From assembly GCF_900187365.1 (NCBI RefSeq), contig NZ_FYDG01000009.1, positions 1 to 64,000 on the forward strand: 64,000 nt of DNA. Direction: 5' to 3'. A program made the position numbers and the translations under genes. Below are positions 26,292-34,879 of the stretch, piece after piece. Each line of letters opens with the position of its first letter. Position 1 is the first letter of the stretch. The notes under the pieces are model-generated. The model saw only the letters and a program-made list of their open reading frames with translations, did not search any database and was not told the DNA's origin. Origin of the DNA: Rhodoblastus acidophilus (GTDB lineage: Bacteria; Pseudomonadota; Alphaproteobacteria; Rhizobiales; Beijerinckiaceae).

Positions 26292-27692
26292 ATGGCTCGC
26301 GACGTTATCGATGAACAAGTGATCTCGTCGCGCGACGAACTCGTGAGCTGGTTCGAGGCCGGCAACAAGCCGAACGGTCCGTTCCGCATCGGAACGGAAC
26401 ACGAGAAAATCCCGTTCTACCGTATCGACGACCGTCCCGTGCCCTATGGCGGCCGGCGCGATTGCCCAACCTGCGGCATCGCGGCGCTGCTGGAATCGTT
26501 GCGTCTCGCGCAAGGCTGGGAGCCGATCGAGGACGAGGGCGCGCTGATCGGGCTTTTCGATCCGCACGGCGGCGGCGCCATTTCGCTGGAGCCCGGCGGC
26601 CAGTTCGAACTGTCGGGCGCGCCGTTCGACACGGCGCACGAGACCGCCGCCGAACTCGACGCGCATTTCGCGGCGCTGGCGCCGGCGGCGGAAAGCTGCG
26701 GCATCGGCTTTCTCGACCTAGGCATGAGCCCGCTGTGGACGCGCGCGGAAACGCCGGTCATGCCCAAGCAGCGCTATCAGATCATGGCGCGCTACATGCC
26801 CAAGGTCGGTTCGCTCGGTCTCGACATGATGTTCCGCACCTCGACGGTGCAGACCAATATCGACTTCGCCTCCGAGGCCGATATGGTGGCCAAGCTGCGC
26901 CTCGGCCTGAGCCTGCAGCCGCTGATCACCGCTTTGTTCGCCAATTCCCCCTTCACCGACGGCAAGCCCAACGGCTTGCTGTCGATGCGCTCGCAGATCT
27001 GGACCGATACGGACGCGGCGCGCACGGGCATGATGCCGTTCGCGTTTCAGCCGGGCATGGGCTTCGAGGCCTATGTCGATTACGCGCTGGACGTGCCGCT
27101 TTATTTCGTCAAGCGCGGCGACGTTTATCACGATGTCGCCGGCGCCTCGTTCCGCGACCTGCTGGCCGGCAAGCTGACCGCCCTGCCCGGCGAACGCGCG
27201 ACCATATCCGACTGGGCCAATCACCTCTCGACCATTTTCCCGGAAGTCCGGCTCAAGCGTTATATTGAGATGCGCGGCGCCGACGTCGGGCCGAAAAGCC
27301 ACATCGTCGCCCTGACCGCCTTTTGCGCCGGCCTGTTCTATGACGCGCAGGCGTCCGAGGCGGCGTGGGATCTGGTCAAGGGCTGGAGCGACGAAGATCG
27401 CCGCGTCTTGCGCGAGCGCGTGCCGCGCGAGGGACTCGCGGCGAAGGCGGCCGGCCTCAGCCTGCTCGATCTCGCGCGAAAAGTGCTGCCGCTGGTGCGG
27501 GCGGGGCTGGATCGGCGCGCCCGGCTCGACGCCAAGGGCCATAGCGAAGCTATTTATCTTACGCCGCTGGAAGAAATCGCCGCCAGCGGCGAAACGCTCG
27601 CGGGCCGCAGGCTCGCCCTTTATCACCGCGACGCCGCGGCGGGCGGCTGGGGCGGCGACATCAAGCGGGCTTTCGTCGACTGCGTTTACTGA
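26292..27692 (+). CDS. gshA: Glutamate--cysteine ligase (plant/proteobacterial type)
   Basis: 466 residues from the ATG at 26292. It forms gamma-glutamylcysteine, the first step of glutathione synthesis. The sequence follows the GCS2/plant-type family: FRIGTEHEKIPFY (ATP/Mg-binding Glu motif), LEPGGQFELSGAP, PKQRYQIMARYMPKVG, MMFRTSTVQTNIDFASE and RYIEMRGADVGP. A 21-codon upstream extension in the same frame is Gly/Pro-rich and unlike the family. The 3' end overlaps a convergent small gene by seven bases. Confidence 0.96.
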   Translation: MARDVIDEQVISSRDELVSWFEAGNKPNGPFRIGTEHEKIPFYRIDDRPVPYGGRRDCPTCGIAALLESLRLAQGWEPIEDEGALIGLFDPHGGGAISLEPGGQFELSGAPFDTAHETAAELDAHFAALAPAAESCGIGFLDLGMSPLWTRAETPVMPKQRYQIMARYMPKVGSLGLDMMFRTSTVQTNIDFASEADMVAKLRLGLSLQPLITALFANSPFTDGKPNGLLSMRSQIWTDTDAARTGMMPFAFQPGMGFEAYVDYALDVPLYFVKRGDVYHDVAGASFRDLLAGKLTALPGERATISDWANHLSTIFPEVRLKRYIEMRGADVGPKSHIVALTAFCAGLFYDAQASEAAWDLVKGWSDEDRRVLRERVPREGLAAKAAGLSLLDLARKVLPLVRAGLDRRARLDAKGHSEAIYLTPLEEIAASGETLAGRRLALYHRDAAAGGWGGDIKRAFVDCVY

Positions 27693-27970
27693 ACGCCGGT
27701 GAAGTTCATCTGCTTGAGCCTGATCCGCTGCTCCGGCCCATAGGCGCGGACGGCGCGCAGGCCGGTCGGGGCGCTGAAATCCGGCCCCGGCGGCAGCGGA
27801 GCAGCGGCCAGCCCGCGCGCATCGGCGGCCAGACTGGAGCGGGGGCTGTCTTCGAGCCGCACCCGGCCATGCTCGTCGGCGAAAGCCGGCGCGACGCCCC
27901 AGGCCCAGACGACGCCCAAGCCCCAAACAACAACGCTGGCGCGCAAGGCGCGTCGCGGAACTGCGTTCAT
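27686..27970 (-). CDS. Small secreted hypothetical protein
   Basis: 94 residues from the ATG at 27970. The N-terminus has a clear Sec signal: basic MNAVPRRALR, a hydrophobic core, and cleavage likely after AFA before DEHGRV. The ~65-residue mature part is Pro/Arg-rich (SAPTGLRAVRAYGPEQRIRL) and not recognised. It overlaps the gshA 3' end by seven bases on the opposite strand. Its reality rests on the signal peptide and codon use. Confidence 0.6.
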   Translation of the reverse strand: MNAVPRRALRASVVVWGLGVVWAWGVAPAFADEHGRVRLEDSPRSSLAADARGLAAAPLPPGPDFSAPTGLRAVRAYGPEQRIRLKQMNFTGVQ

Positions 27971-28117
27971 GCGGACAAGCTCCACTTCATGGGTTTGTTT
28001 CAACCCATCAACGTGGCGAGAACATGTCGAAGCCCGCCAAACTTTTCGACAGAGGCGCGCGGCATTGCTAAGGTGACGCAAGGTTCGGCGCCGCGGACGC
28101 GCCGATCATTGCAGCCG

Positions 28118-28855
28118 ATGGGATCGCCGATGCTCATTTCGCACACTGACGACGGCTACGCCGATGTGCTCAATGGCTTGATCGCTTCACGCGATGCGCG
28201 CCGCTACCTCGAAATCGGCGTGAGCAAGGGCGATAATCTCGCGGCGATCCGCGTCGACACCGCCATCGGCGTCGATCCAAACTTCCGCCTCAACGTCAAT
28301 GTCGCGGCCGGCAAGAACGCCCTGCATCTGTTCCAGCAGTCGAGCGACGCCTTTTTCCAAAGCGGCGTGCTGGAGCGACTGGCGCCCGAGGGCGTCGACC
28401 TCGCCTTTCTCGACGGCATGCACCTGTTCGAATTCCTGCTGCGGGATTTCGCCAACGCCGAACGCCGGTCGCGCGGCAATTCGCTGATCGCCATGCACGA
28501 TTGCTTCCCGCTCAACGCGGAGATGACCGAGCGCGTCCATGCGTTCGAGACCCGCAAGGACAAGACCTTCGCGGGATGGTGGACCGGCGATGTCTGGAAA
28601 ATCATCCCGATTCTCAGGAAATACCGCCCCGATCTGGTTCTCAAGGGCGTCAAGTCGCCGCCGACCGGCTTGCTGTTCGCCACCAATCTCGACCCGCGCT
28701 CGGACGCGCTGTTCGAGAATTACCTGCGGATCGTCACCGAGTTCAAGGCCGTCGAAAACAGCGAGGACAACCTCCGGGCCGCCTACGAGCAGGTCGAATT
28801 CGTCGAGGCGCGCGCGCTGCGCGGCTTCGATCATTCGCTGCATTTCGCGCTGTGA
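28118..28855 (+). CDS. Class I SAM-dependent methyltransferase
   Basis: 245 residues from the ATG at 28118 (a second ATG four codons later is equally possible). RRYLEIGVSKGDNLAAI is motif I of the Methyltransf_24-like group. AIGVDPNF follows as motif post-I, and GVDLAFLDGMHLFEFLLRDF gives the Asp-His-rich motif IV typical of sugar or small-molecule O-methyltransferases; SLIAMHDCFPL follows. The substrate is unknown. It ends 15 bases before the convergent rsmE stop, with a shared hairpin between. Confidence 0.8.
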   Translation: MGSPMLISHTDDGYADVLNGLIASRDARRYLEIGVSKGDNLAAIRVDTAIGVDPNFRLNVNVAAGKNALHLFQQSSDAFFQSGVLERLAPEGVDLAFLDGMHLFEFLLRDFANAERRSRGNSLIAMHDCFPLNAEMTERVHAFETRKDKTFAGWWTGDVWKIIPILRKYRPDLVLKGVKSPPTGLLFATNLDPRSDALFENYLRIVTEFKAVENSEDNLRAAYEQVEFVEARALRGFDHSLHFAL

Positions 28856-28860
28856 GCGGC

Positions 28861-28880
28861 GCGGGGCGTTTCAGCCCCGC
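28861..28880. terminator. Shared hairpin between convergent methyltransferase genes
   Basis: GCGGGGC (28861-28867) pairs with GCCCCGC (28874-28880); the rsmE stop lies at the loop edge. It is a 7-bp stem without a T run, placed to serve both convergent genes. Confidence 0.45.
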
Positions 28881-29617
28881 AAATCCCCGAGCGTCGCCTG
28901 AACCAGCGTGAGCGCGGCGACCGCCGCCGTGTCGGCGCGCAACACGCGCGGCCCCAGCGAAATCCGCGCCACCGGCTTGAGGTCGCGCAATTTTCCGCGC
29001 TCGGCCTCATCGAACCCGCCTTCGGGGCCGATCAGCACCGCGAATTTCTCGAACCCCGCGCCCGCCGCGCGCAGGGCGGCGAGCGGATCGGCGATCTCCG
29101 CCGCCTCGTCGCAGAACACCAGCAGCCGATCCGCAGGCCATTGGTCCAGCACGCGGTCGAGCTTCTCCTCGGAACAAATCTCGGCCAGCGCGGTCATGCC
29201 GCATTGCTCCGCCGCCTCGATGGCGTTGGCGCGCAGGCGGTCGAGATTGACGCGGGTCGCCTGGGTGCGGCGCGTGATCACCGGGCGCAGTTTTCGCGCG
29301 CCCATTTCCACCGCCTTCTGCGCCATATAGTCGAGACGCGCGTGTTTCAACGGCGCGAACAGATAGTCGATATCCAGCAAAATCTCCTGGTCGCGCGTGC
29401 GCGCCTCGACCGTCAGCGCGCCGGCCTTCTTCGCCGCCTGGACTGTCACGCGCCATTCGCCGTCGCGGCCGTTGAACGCCAGCAGGCCCGCGCCCTCGCC
29501 CAACCGCAGCACGTTGAACAGGTAATTGCTCTGCTCGCGGCTGAGTTCGACCCGCGCGCCTTCGCGCAAGTCGGCGTCGACGCACAGCCGTTGCGAGGTG
29601 AAATCGAGGCGGGTCAT
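28871..29617 (-). CDS. rsmE: 16S rRNA (uracil(1498)-N(3))-methyltransferase
   Basis: 248 residues from the ATG at 29617, with its start overlapping the upstream stop by four bases (ATGA). It is a SPOUT methyltransferase of the small ribosomal subunit. Visible signatures are HVL-like YLFNVLRLGEGAGLLAF, QKAVEMGARKLRPVITRRTQ, the AAEQCGM motif, and the knot residues VLIGPEGGFDEAE and LGPRVLRADTA. It sits downstream of a DsbD-N-domain protein, apparently in one operon. Confidence 0.95.
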   Translation of the reverse strand: MTRLDFTSQRLCVDADLREGARVELSREQSNYLFNVLRLGEGAGLLAFNGRDGEWRVTVQAAKKAGALTVEARTRDQEILLDIDYLFAPLKHARLDYMAQKAVEMGARKLRPVITRRTQATRVNLDRLRANAIEAAEQCGMTALAEICSEEKLDRVLDQWPADRLLVFCDEAAEIADPLAALRAAGAGFEKFAVLIGPEGGFDEAERGKLRDLKPVARISLGPRVLRADTAAVAALTLVQATLGDLRG

Positions 29618-30396
29618 TTCAGCTCCTGAGAAAACTCGAACGGCGCCTCGCCCGCGACGGTGATGCGCAGCGCGGGCGGCAGGGCGTCCGGCGCCGGCCG
29701 CTCGTCGAGCGTGAGCAGAAAACCCTCCGGCGTTTTCCGGCTTTCGACATGAAACCCCGCCGGCGGTTCGGCGAAGACATCCGGCGCCGGGGTGGTCAGG
29801 CGCAACAGCCATTGCGGCTTGCCGTCGCGGTCAGGCGCGCGCGACAGGCGCGCCAAAGCCGCCGCCTCCTCGGCGGCGACCCGGCGCGGCACGCGCGCCA
29901 TCGCAGCGGCGAAACCCGGCGCCGCCTCCGCCTGGGGCGGCAGGTCGAGGCGCAGATCGGCGCGGGCGGGAATGCAGATGTTGGCGCAGAGCGCATAATC
30001 CACCGCGACCGCCAGAGCGATCGGGCGCGAGGGGTCGCGGGCCGTCACCCTCAGCGGCAGGACCACCTCGCGCCTGTAGCCGATGATCTGCGCCCCCGCC
30101 TCGTCGAACCGCGCCGGCGCCGGAAACAGCACTTCGGCGGAGCCAAGGTTTTCGGATTTGGAGAAGTCGAAACTCGGCGCGACGCCGGCGTCGCCGGGAT
30201 CGCGCCAGTAGGTGATGGCGTCCGCCGGCAGCTGGATCCGCAATCCGGCGAAGCGGCCGGCGGCGGCGCCGCCGCCCTCGATCAGCTGCGCCCGGGCGCC
30301 CGTCCCCGGCGCGGCGCCCGCGGGCGCAATCAGGGTCGCCAGCGCGGAAACTATGAGAACAAAAAGCATCGCCGGGGGTTTCCTTTGCGCATCCAT
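29614..30396 (-). CDS. Secreted protein with DsbD N-terminal-like domain
   Basis: 260 residues with a signal peptide (hydrophobic MLFVLIVSALATLIAPAGAA after a short basic start). The mature part contains ADAITYWRDPGDAGVAPSFD and VAVDYALCANICIPARADLR, the immunoglobulin-like DsbD-alpha pattern with its Cys-x3-Cys pair. The membrane and thioredoxin domains of full DsbD are absent. It probably delivers electrons to, or accepts them from, periplasmic thiol proteins such as cytochrome c or copper-protein maturation factors; that is inference. It is translationally coupled to rsmE. Confidence 0.85.
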   Translation of the reverse strand: MDAQRKPPAMLFVLIVSALATLIAPAGAAPGTGARAQLIEGGGAAAGRFAGLRIQLPADAITYWRDPGDAGVAPSFDFSKSENLGSAEVLFPAPARFDEAGAQIIGYRREVVLPLRVTARDPSRPIALAVAVDYALCANICIPARADLRLDLPPQAEAAPGFAAAMARVPRRVAAEEAAALARLSRAPDRDGKPQWLLRLTTPAPDVFAEPPAGFHVESRKTPEGFLLTLDERPAPDALPPALRITVAGEAPFEFSQELK

Positions 30397-30560
30397 CCTT
30401 TAGCATGTCCTCGGGAGAGTTGCGGGGCCGCACGGCCGTTCTGGATCGCGAATCGGCCGCATTCAGAATAGAAGTCTCTGTTTTCGCAAGCTCTTGTTAT
30501 GAAAGCTCTTGCGGAAGTTCGACTCCACTTCGCCGCGCGCCGCTCGATGGGAAGCACGAC

Positions 30561-31157
30561 GTGACCGGTACGATTGGCAAAAAATTCCTGGACGGGCAAT
30601 GTCTGGTGGCCATGCCGGCCCTGCAGGACCAGTTTTTCGCGCGGGCGGTCGTCTATGTCTGCGCGCATTCCGAGGACGGCGCCATGGGGCTGATCCTCAA
30701 TCACCCGTCGCCCGGCGTGAGCCTGCGCGACCTGCTGCTGCAGCTCAAGGTGATCGAGGCGCCGGGCCACGCCCGCCTCAGCCCGGATCTCGGCGTGATG
30801 CGGGTGCTGAACGGCGGCCCCGTCGAAACCACGCGCGGCTTTGTGCTGCATTCGGCCGATTACCGCGGCGGCGACACCACTCTGGCCATCGACGGGGACG
30901 TGTGTCTGACGGCGACGCTGGACATTTTGCGCGCGATGGCGCTGAACGAGGGGCCTGAGCGGGCGGTGCTGGCGCTGGGCTACGCCGGCTGGTCGGCGGG
31001 GCAACTCGAAAGCGAGATTCTCGCCAACAGCTGGATGATCGTTCCGGCCGACCCCGATCTGCTGTTCGACCAGGATCATGAAACCAAATACGAACGCGCG
31101 CTGCAGGCCATCGGCGTCGATCTGGGCTTCCTGTCCGAGCAGGCGGGACACGCTTAA
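30561..31157 (+). CDS. yqgE: YqgE/AlgH family protein
   Basis: 198 residues from a GTG at 30561, preceded by GGGAAG at good spacing; the frame is open further upstream but that part is unlike the family. The body begins FLDGQCLVAMPALQDQFFAR and continues VYVCAHSEDGAMGLILNHP and LNGGPVETTRGFVLHS, the standard DUF179 blocks. The C-terminal VLALGYAGWSAGQLESEI is conserved. Function is unsettled. It is divergent from the DsbD-N gene and convergent with the GGDEF-EAL gene. Confidence 0.9.
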   Translation: MTGTIGKKFLDGQCLVAMPALQDQFFARAVVYVCAHSEDGAMGLILNHPSPGVSLRDLLLQLKVIEAPGHARLSPDLGVMRVLNGGPVETTRGFVLHSADYRGGDTTLAIDGDVCLTATLDILRAMALNEGPERAVLALGYAGWSAGQLESEILANSWMIVPADPDLLFDQDHETKYERALQAIGVDLGFLSEQAGHA

Positions 31158-31177
31158 GGCGGGGGCGCGCGAAAACC

Positions 31178-34063
31178 TCAACCCGTCGGCTCGGCCGCCG
31201 CGCCGACGAGCTTGCGCGCGTCCATGGTGCTGAGCGGCTGGCCGAAGGCGAAGCCCTGGGCGTATTCGCAGCCGATCTGCGACAGTTCGATGACGTCGGA
31301 TTCGCTTTCCGCGCCTTCGGCGACGACCTCCATGCCGAAATCATGGGCGAGCGAGACGATCGAGCGCAGCATCACCGCGCGGTCGCCGCCGCCGTCCTGA
31401 CGCACGAAGGCGCGGTCGATCTTGATGGAATCGAACGGAAAACGCTGCAGATAGGCCAGCGAGGAATAGCCGGAGCCGAAATCGTCGAGCGACAGTCCGG
31501 CGCCGACGTCCTTCAGCCGGTTGAGCAATTGCACCGAAAATTCCGGATTTTCCATCGCCAGGGTTTCGCTCAGCTCCAGCCGGAACGAGGTGGGCGCGAC
31601 ATGGGAGCGGGCCAGAACGTTCTTGAGGTCGGTGACGAGGTCGTTGCGCAGCAGCTGCCGCGACGAGATGTTGACGGTCACGAAAATCGGCGGATCGACC
31701 ACCAGAGCCTTTTGCCAGGCCGCCAGTTCGCGGGCGGCGCGTTGCAGCACGAACAGGGTGAGGTCGATGGTCAGGCCGGTTTCCTCCGCCAGCGGCAGAA
31801 AATCGGCCTGCTCGATCTTGCCGATGCGCGGGTGCTGCCAGCGCAGCAGCGTCTCGAAACCGGCGACCGTGCGGTCCTGCAACCGCACCACCGGCAGAAA
31901 CAGCAGCTTGATTTCATCCCGGTCGATGGCGCGGCGCAACTCGCTTTCCAGCGCCTGCTGGTTCGAGCTTTGCGAGCGCATCGACGGCCGGAACACTTCA
32001 ATGCGCCCGCCGCCGTCGCGCTTGGCGTAGCGCATGGCGATCTCGGCGTCCTTGAGCATGTCCTCGCGCTTGGGATGCCATTGCGGATCGTAGAGCGCGA
32101 CGCCGATGGAGACGCTGAGGCCGATTTCCCGATTGGCGAAGGTCACCGGGGTCGACAGGGTCCGGCGGATGCGGTCGGCGAGATTGACGATGGCCTCGGT
32201 CTCGTCCTCGGAGACCAGAATGATGGCGAACAGATCATTGGAAATGCGCGCCAGCGTGTCGCGCGGCTGAATCAGCCGGCCCAGCCGACGCGCCACCGTG
32301 AGCAGGATCGAATCGCCGGCGGACACGCCAACGGAATCGTTGATCTTCTTGAACCGGTCGATGTCGATGCAGACCACGGTCGGGTGATGGCCATTCTCCG
32401 TCTCCGCCAGCGTCAGCGACATGTCGAGACGGTCGAAGAAGATCTCGCGGTTCGGCAGTCCCGTCAGATTGTCGTGGACGGAATCGTGCAGCAGCCGTTC
32501 CAACGCGTTCTTCTGATCGGTGACGTCGACCAGCGTGCCGACCAGCCGCACCACCTGCCCGTCCGGCCCCACCACCGGGCGGGCGCGCAGCCGGAACCAG
32601 AAATAATGGCCGTCCGCCGCGTGCAGCCGGAAATCCAGCGCCACCCGGCCGCGCCGCTGCGCGATCACGGTGTCGAGACAGGCGCGGTAGCCGTCGCGAT
32701 CCTGCGGATGCAGCACATTGATCCAGGACGAGGCCGGCCCCTCCAGCGCGCCGCGCCCGAGGCCCAGCTGCTCCTCGATCTCGGAACTGACGAAGATCGA
32801 GTCGGCGATCACATCCCAATCGAAAATGATCTCATTGGCGCCGGTCAGCGCCAGCGCCTTGCGCTCGACGTCGCTGATGGCGCCATGGGCGACGCCCCCC
32901 GAGGCGAAGGCGCTTTGCATGATGGTGAAGCCGATCAGCATCACCAGCAGAACCAGCCCGCCGAGCAGGGCCGGCGAAGCGAGGTCGTTGTTGATCGAGC
33001 CGTTGACGGTGAAGCCGGCCGCCGCCACCCAGACCATCAGCAGAAGCCAGGTGGGAATGAGCATGACCGCCCGTTCGACGCCATGGGTGGCGAGATAGAC
33101 CACCAGAATGAAGCCGACCCCGGCGATGGTGGCGAGCGAAATGCGCGCCACGCCCGAGGCGACCGGCGCGTCGTAAACGGCGAGCCCGGCCAGCGCCAGC
33201 AGGAACACGATCCACACGCCCGCCAGCTGCGAGGCGCGCACATGCCAGCGGCTAAGGTTCAGATAAGCGAACAGGAAGACCACCAAAGTAGCGGCCAGCA
33301 CGGTTTCGGCGCCGGCGCGCCAGATGCGGTCGGCGTTGGCCTCGGTGCCGAACACTTTGGACCAGAATCCGAAGTCGATGCAGACATAGGCCAGCACCGC
33401 CCAGGCCAGCGCGGCGGCGGCGGGAAAGATCACCGCGCCCTTGACCACGAAGACGATGGTGAGGAACAGCGCGAGCAGACCGGCGATGCCGATGACGATG
33501 CCCTTGTAGAGCATCAACCCGGTGGTCTTGTCCTTATACGCCTCCGGCTCCCACAGATAGAGCTGCGGCAGTTTCGGCGTCTTCAGCTCCGCGACATAGG
33601 TGACGGTGGAGCCGGGGTCGAGCGTCAGGCGGAACACGTCCGCGTCGGCCATGTCCTGCTTTTCCGGGGCGATGCCCTGCGAAGCGGTGATTTCGGCGAT
33701 GCGCTCCGCGCCAAGATCGGGCCAGATCACGCCCGAACTGACCACACGATAATGCGGGGCGACGATCAGCCGCTCCATCTGCTCGTCGGTGTCGTTGGTC
33801 AGGGCGAAAACGATCCAGGCGGGATGCGCGCCCTGTTCGCGCGCATGCACCTCAATGCGGCGGACGATGCCGTCCGAGCCGGGCGCGGTCGAAACCTGGA
33901 TGCGGTCGCCCTGGTTGGAGTAGTTTTCGACCCAGCGCGTCAGGTCGATCGCCTGGGCGTCCAGCGGCACGCGCACCGATTCCACCGCTCCAGCCGGGAC
34001 AGCGGCGGCGAGCCAGGCGACGAGCGGAAGAATGAGCAGGAGAACCAGACGAAACAGGCGCAC
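31178..34063 (-). CDS. Membrane PAS-GGDEF-EAL protein, likely c-di-GMP phosphodiesterase
   Basis: 961 residues. A signal-like N-terminus (1-26) is followed by a ~160-residue periplasmic domain, about seven membrane helices (186-400), a PAS domain (about 410-520), GGDEF (about 525-690) and EAL (about 700-955). The GGDEF active site reads RISNDLF at 606-612, so cyclase activity is probably lost. The EAL domain keeps Glu737 (in ETLLRW instead of EALLRW), the NISSRQL Asn, ELSET, SLDDFGSGYSSL, KIDRAFV and VVAEGAE. Phosphodiesterase activity is therefore plausible. It would respond to a periplasmic signal through the 7-helix module. Confidence 0.9.
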   Translation of the reverse strand: MRLFRLVLLLILPLVAWLAAAVPAGAVESVRVPLDAQAIDLTRWVENYSNQGDRIQVSTAPGSDGIVRRIEVHAREQGAHPAWIVFALTNDTDEQMERLIVAPHYRVVSSGVIWPDLGAERIAEITASQGIAPEKQDMADADVFRLTLDPGSTVTYVAELKTPKLPQLYLWEPEAYKDKTTGLMLYKGIVIGIAGLLALFLTIVFVVKGAVIFPAAAALAWAVLAYVCIDFGFWSKVFGTEANADRIWRAGAETVLAATLVVFLFAYLNLSRWHVRASQLAGVWIVFLLALAGLAVYDAPVASGVARISLATIAGVGFILVVYLATHGVERAVMLIPTWLLLMVWVAAAGFTVNGSINNDLASPALLGGLVLLVMLIGFTIMQSAFASGGVAHGAISDVERKALALTGANEIIFDWDVIADSIFVSSEIEEQLGLGRGALEGPASSWINVLHPQDRDGYRACLDTVIAQRRGRVALDFRLHAADGHYFWFRLRARPVVGPDGQVVRLVGTLVDVTDQKNALERLLHDSVHDNLTGLPNREIFFDRLDMSLTLAETENGHHPTVVCIDIDRFKKINDSVGVSAGDSILLTVARRLGRLIQPRDTLARISNDLFAIILVSEDETEAIVNLADRIRRTLSTPVTFANREIGLSVSIGVALYDPQWHPKREDMLKDAEIAMRYAKRDGGGRIEVFRPSMRSQSSNQQALESELRRAIDRDEIKLLFLPVVRLQDRTVAGFETLLRWQHPRIGKIEQADFLPLAEETGLTIDLTLFVLQRAARELAAWQKALVVDPPIFVTVNISSRQLLRNDLVTDLKNVLARSHVAPTSFRLELSETLAMENPEFSVQLLNRLKDVGAGLSLDDFGSGYSSLAYLQRFPFDSIKIDRAFVRQDGGGDRAVMLRSIVSLAHDFGMEVVAEGAESESDVIELSQIGCEYAQGFAFGQPLSTMDARKLVGAAAEPTG

Positions 34064-34222
34064 GTGACCTTGAGCGAGGGTTTGGCTTGGGTTGGCGGGG
34101 CGGAACGCCTGCGCCTTGTTCGTGTCGAATGTGTGTCCGGTCTAGCCATAGAAGCGCAGCGACCCCGCGTCCAGAGGCGCCGACTTAATGTCTCCGGTTT
34201 TCACACGGGTTTTTGTCGATAA

Positions 34223-34825
34223 TTAACAATGCGGCGCCGCGCCGGCGACATCGCTTTCGAGCAGGCCGAACAAAAGGTGATCCTGCCAGGCGCCGTCGAT
34301 CAACAGATAGGCCCGCGCGAAGCCTTCGTGCTGGAAGCCGAGCCGCTCCAGCAGGCGGCGGGAGCGGTCGTTGTGCGGCGCGCAGGCGGCCTCGACCCGG
34401 TGCAGGCGCAAATCGGTGAACGCGTGGCGCAGGGCCGCCGCGACCCCTTTCGACATATAGCCCTGGCCGGCGAAGGGCTCGCCCATCCAGTAGCCGAGCG
34501 TGCCGCATTGGGCGACGCCGCGCCGGATATTGCCGAGCGTCAGGCCGCCGAGCAGCGCGTGGTCGTCCTCGCGAAACAACAAAAAGGTGTAGGCCTGATC
34601 GTCCATCCGGTCGCGATCCTGGCGCATCAGGCGGCGGCGAAAGCCGACGCGGGTCAGATCGTCCGCCGGCCAGCGCGGCTCCCAGGGTTTCAGAAACGCC
34701 CGGCTGCAGGCGCGCAGCTCGCGCCATTGTTCAAAATCCCGGGGCAGCGCCGGACGCAGGTAAACCCCCTCGCCGGCGATCACCAGTTCGGAGGGCTTGC
34801 GGCGCGAGAGCGAGAAAAAACTCAT
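34223..34825 (-). CDS. GNAT family N-acetyltransferase (RimJ-like)
   Basis: 200 residues. The Acetyltransf_3/RimJ pattern is clear: VYLRPALPRDFEQWRELRA at the N-terminus, the acetyl-CoA loop GEPFAGQGYMSKGVAAALRH (about residues 115-134), then LHRVEAACAPHNDRSRRLLE and GFQHEGFARAYLLIDGAWQD. It acetylates an amine, by family analogy perhaps a ribosomal protein N-terminus. It follows the M16 peptidase gene on the same strand after 54 bases. Confidence 0.9.
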   Translation of the reverse strand: MSFFSLSRRKPSELVIAGEGVYLRPALPRDFEQWRELRACSRAFLKPWEPRWPADDLTRVGFRRRLMRQDRDRMDDQAYTFLLFREDDHALLGGLTLGNIRRGVAQCGTLGYWMGEPFAGQGYMSKGVAAALRHAFTDLRLHRVEAACAPHNDRSRRLLERLGFQHEGFARAYLLIDGAWQDHLLFGLLESDVAGAAPHC

Positions 34826-34879
34826 GACCGGCGGCGTTGGTTTGGCGCGACGGCGAAGCGCCGGCGACCCGTTTCCATT

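Noticed and set aside
31343-34222. 959-residue frame antisense to the GGDEF-EAL gene
   Set aside because: His/Gln/Arg-rich composition without motifs, whereas the leftward frame has clear PAS, GGDEF and EAL domains.
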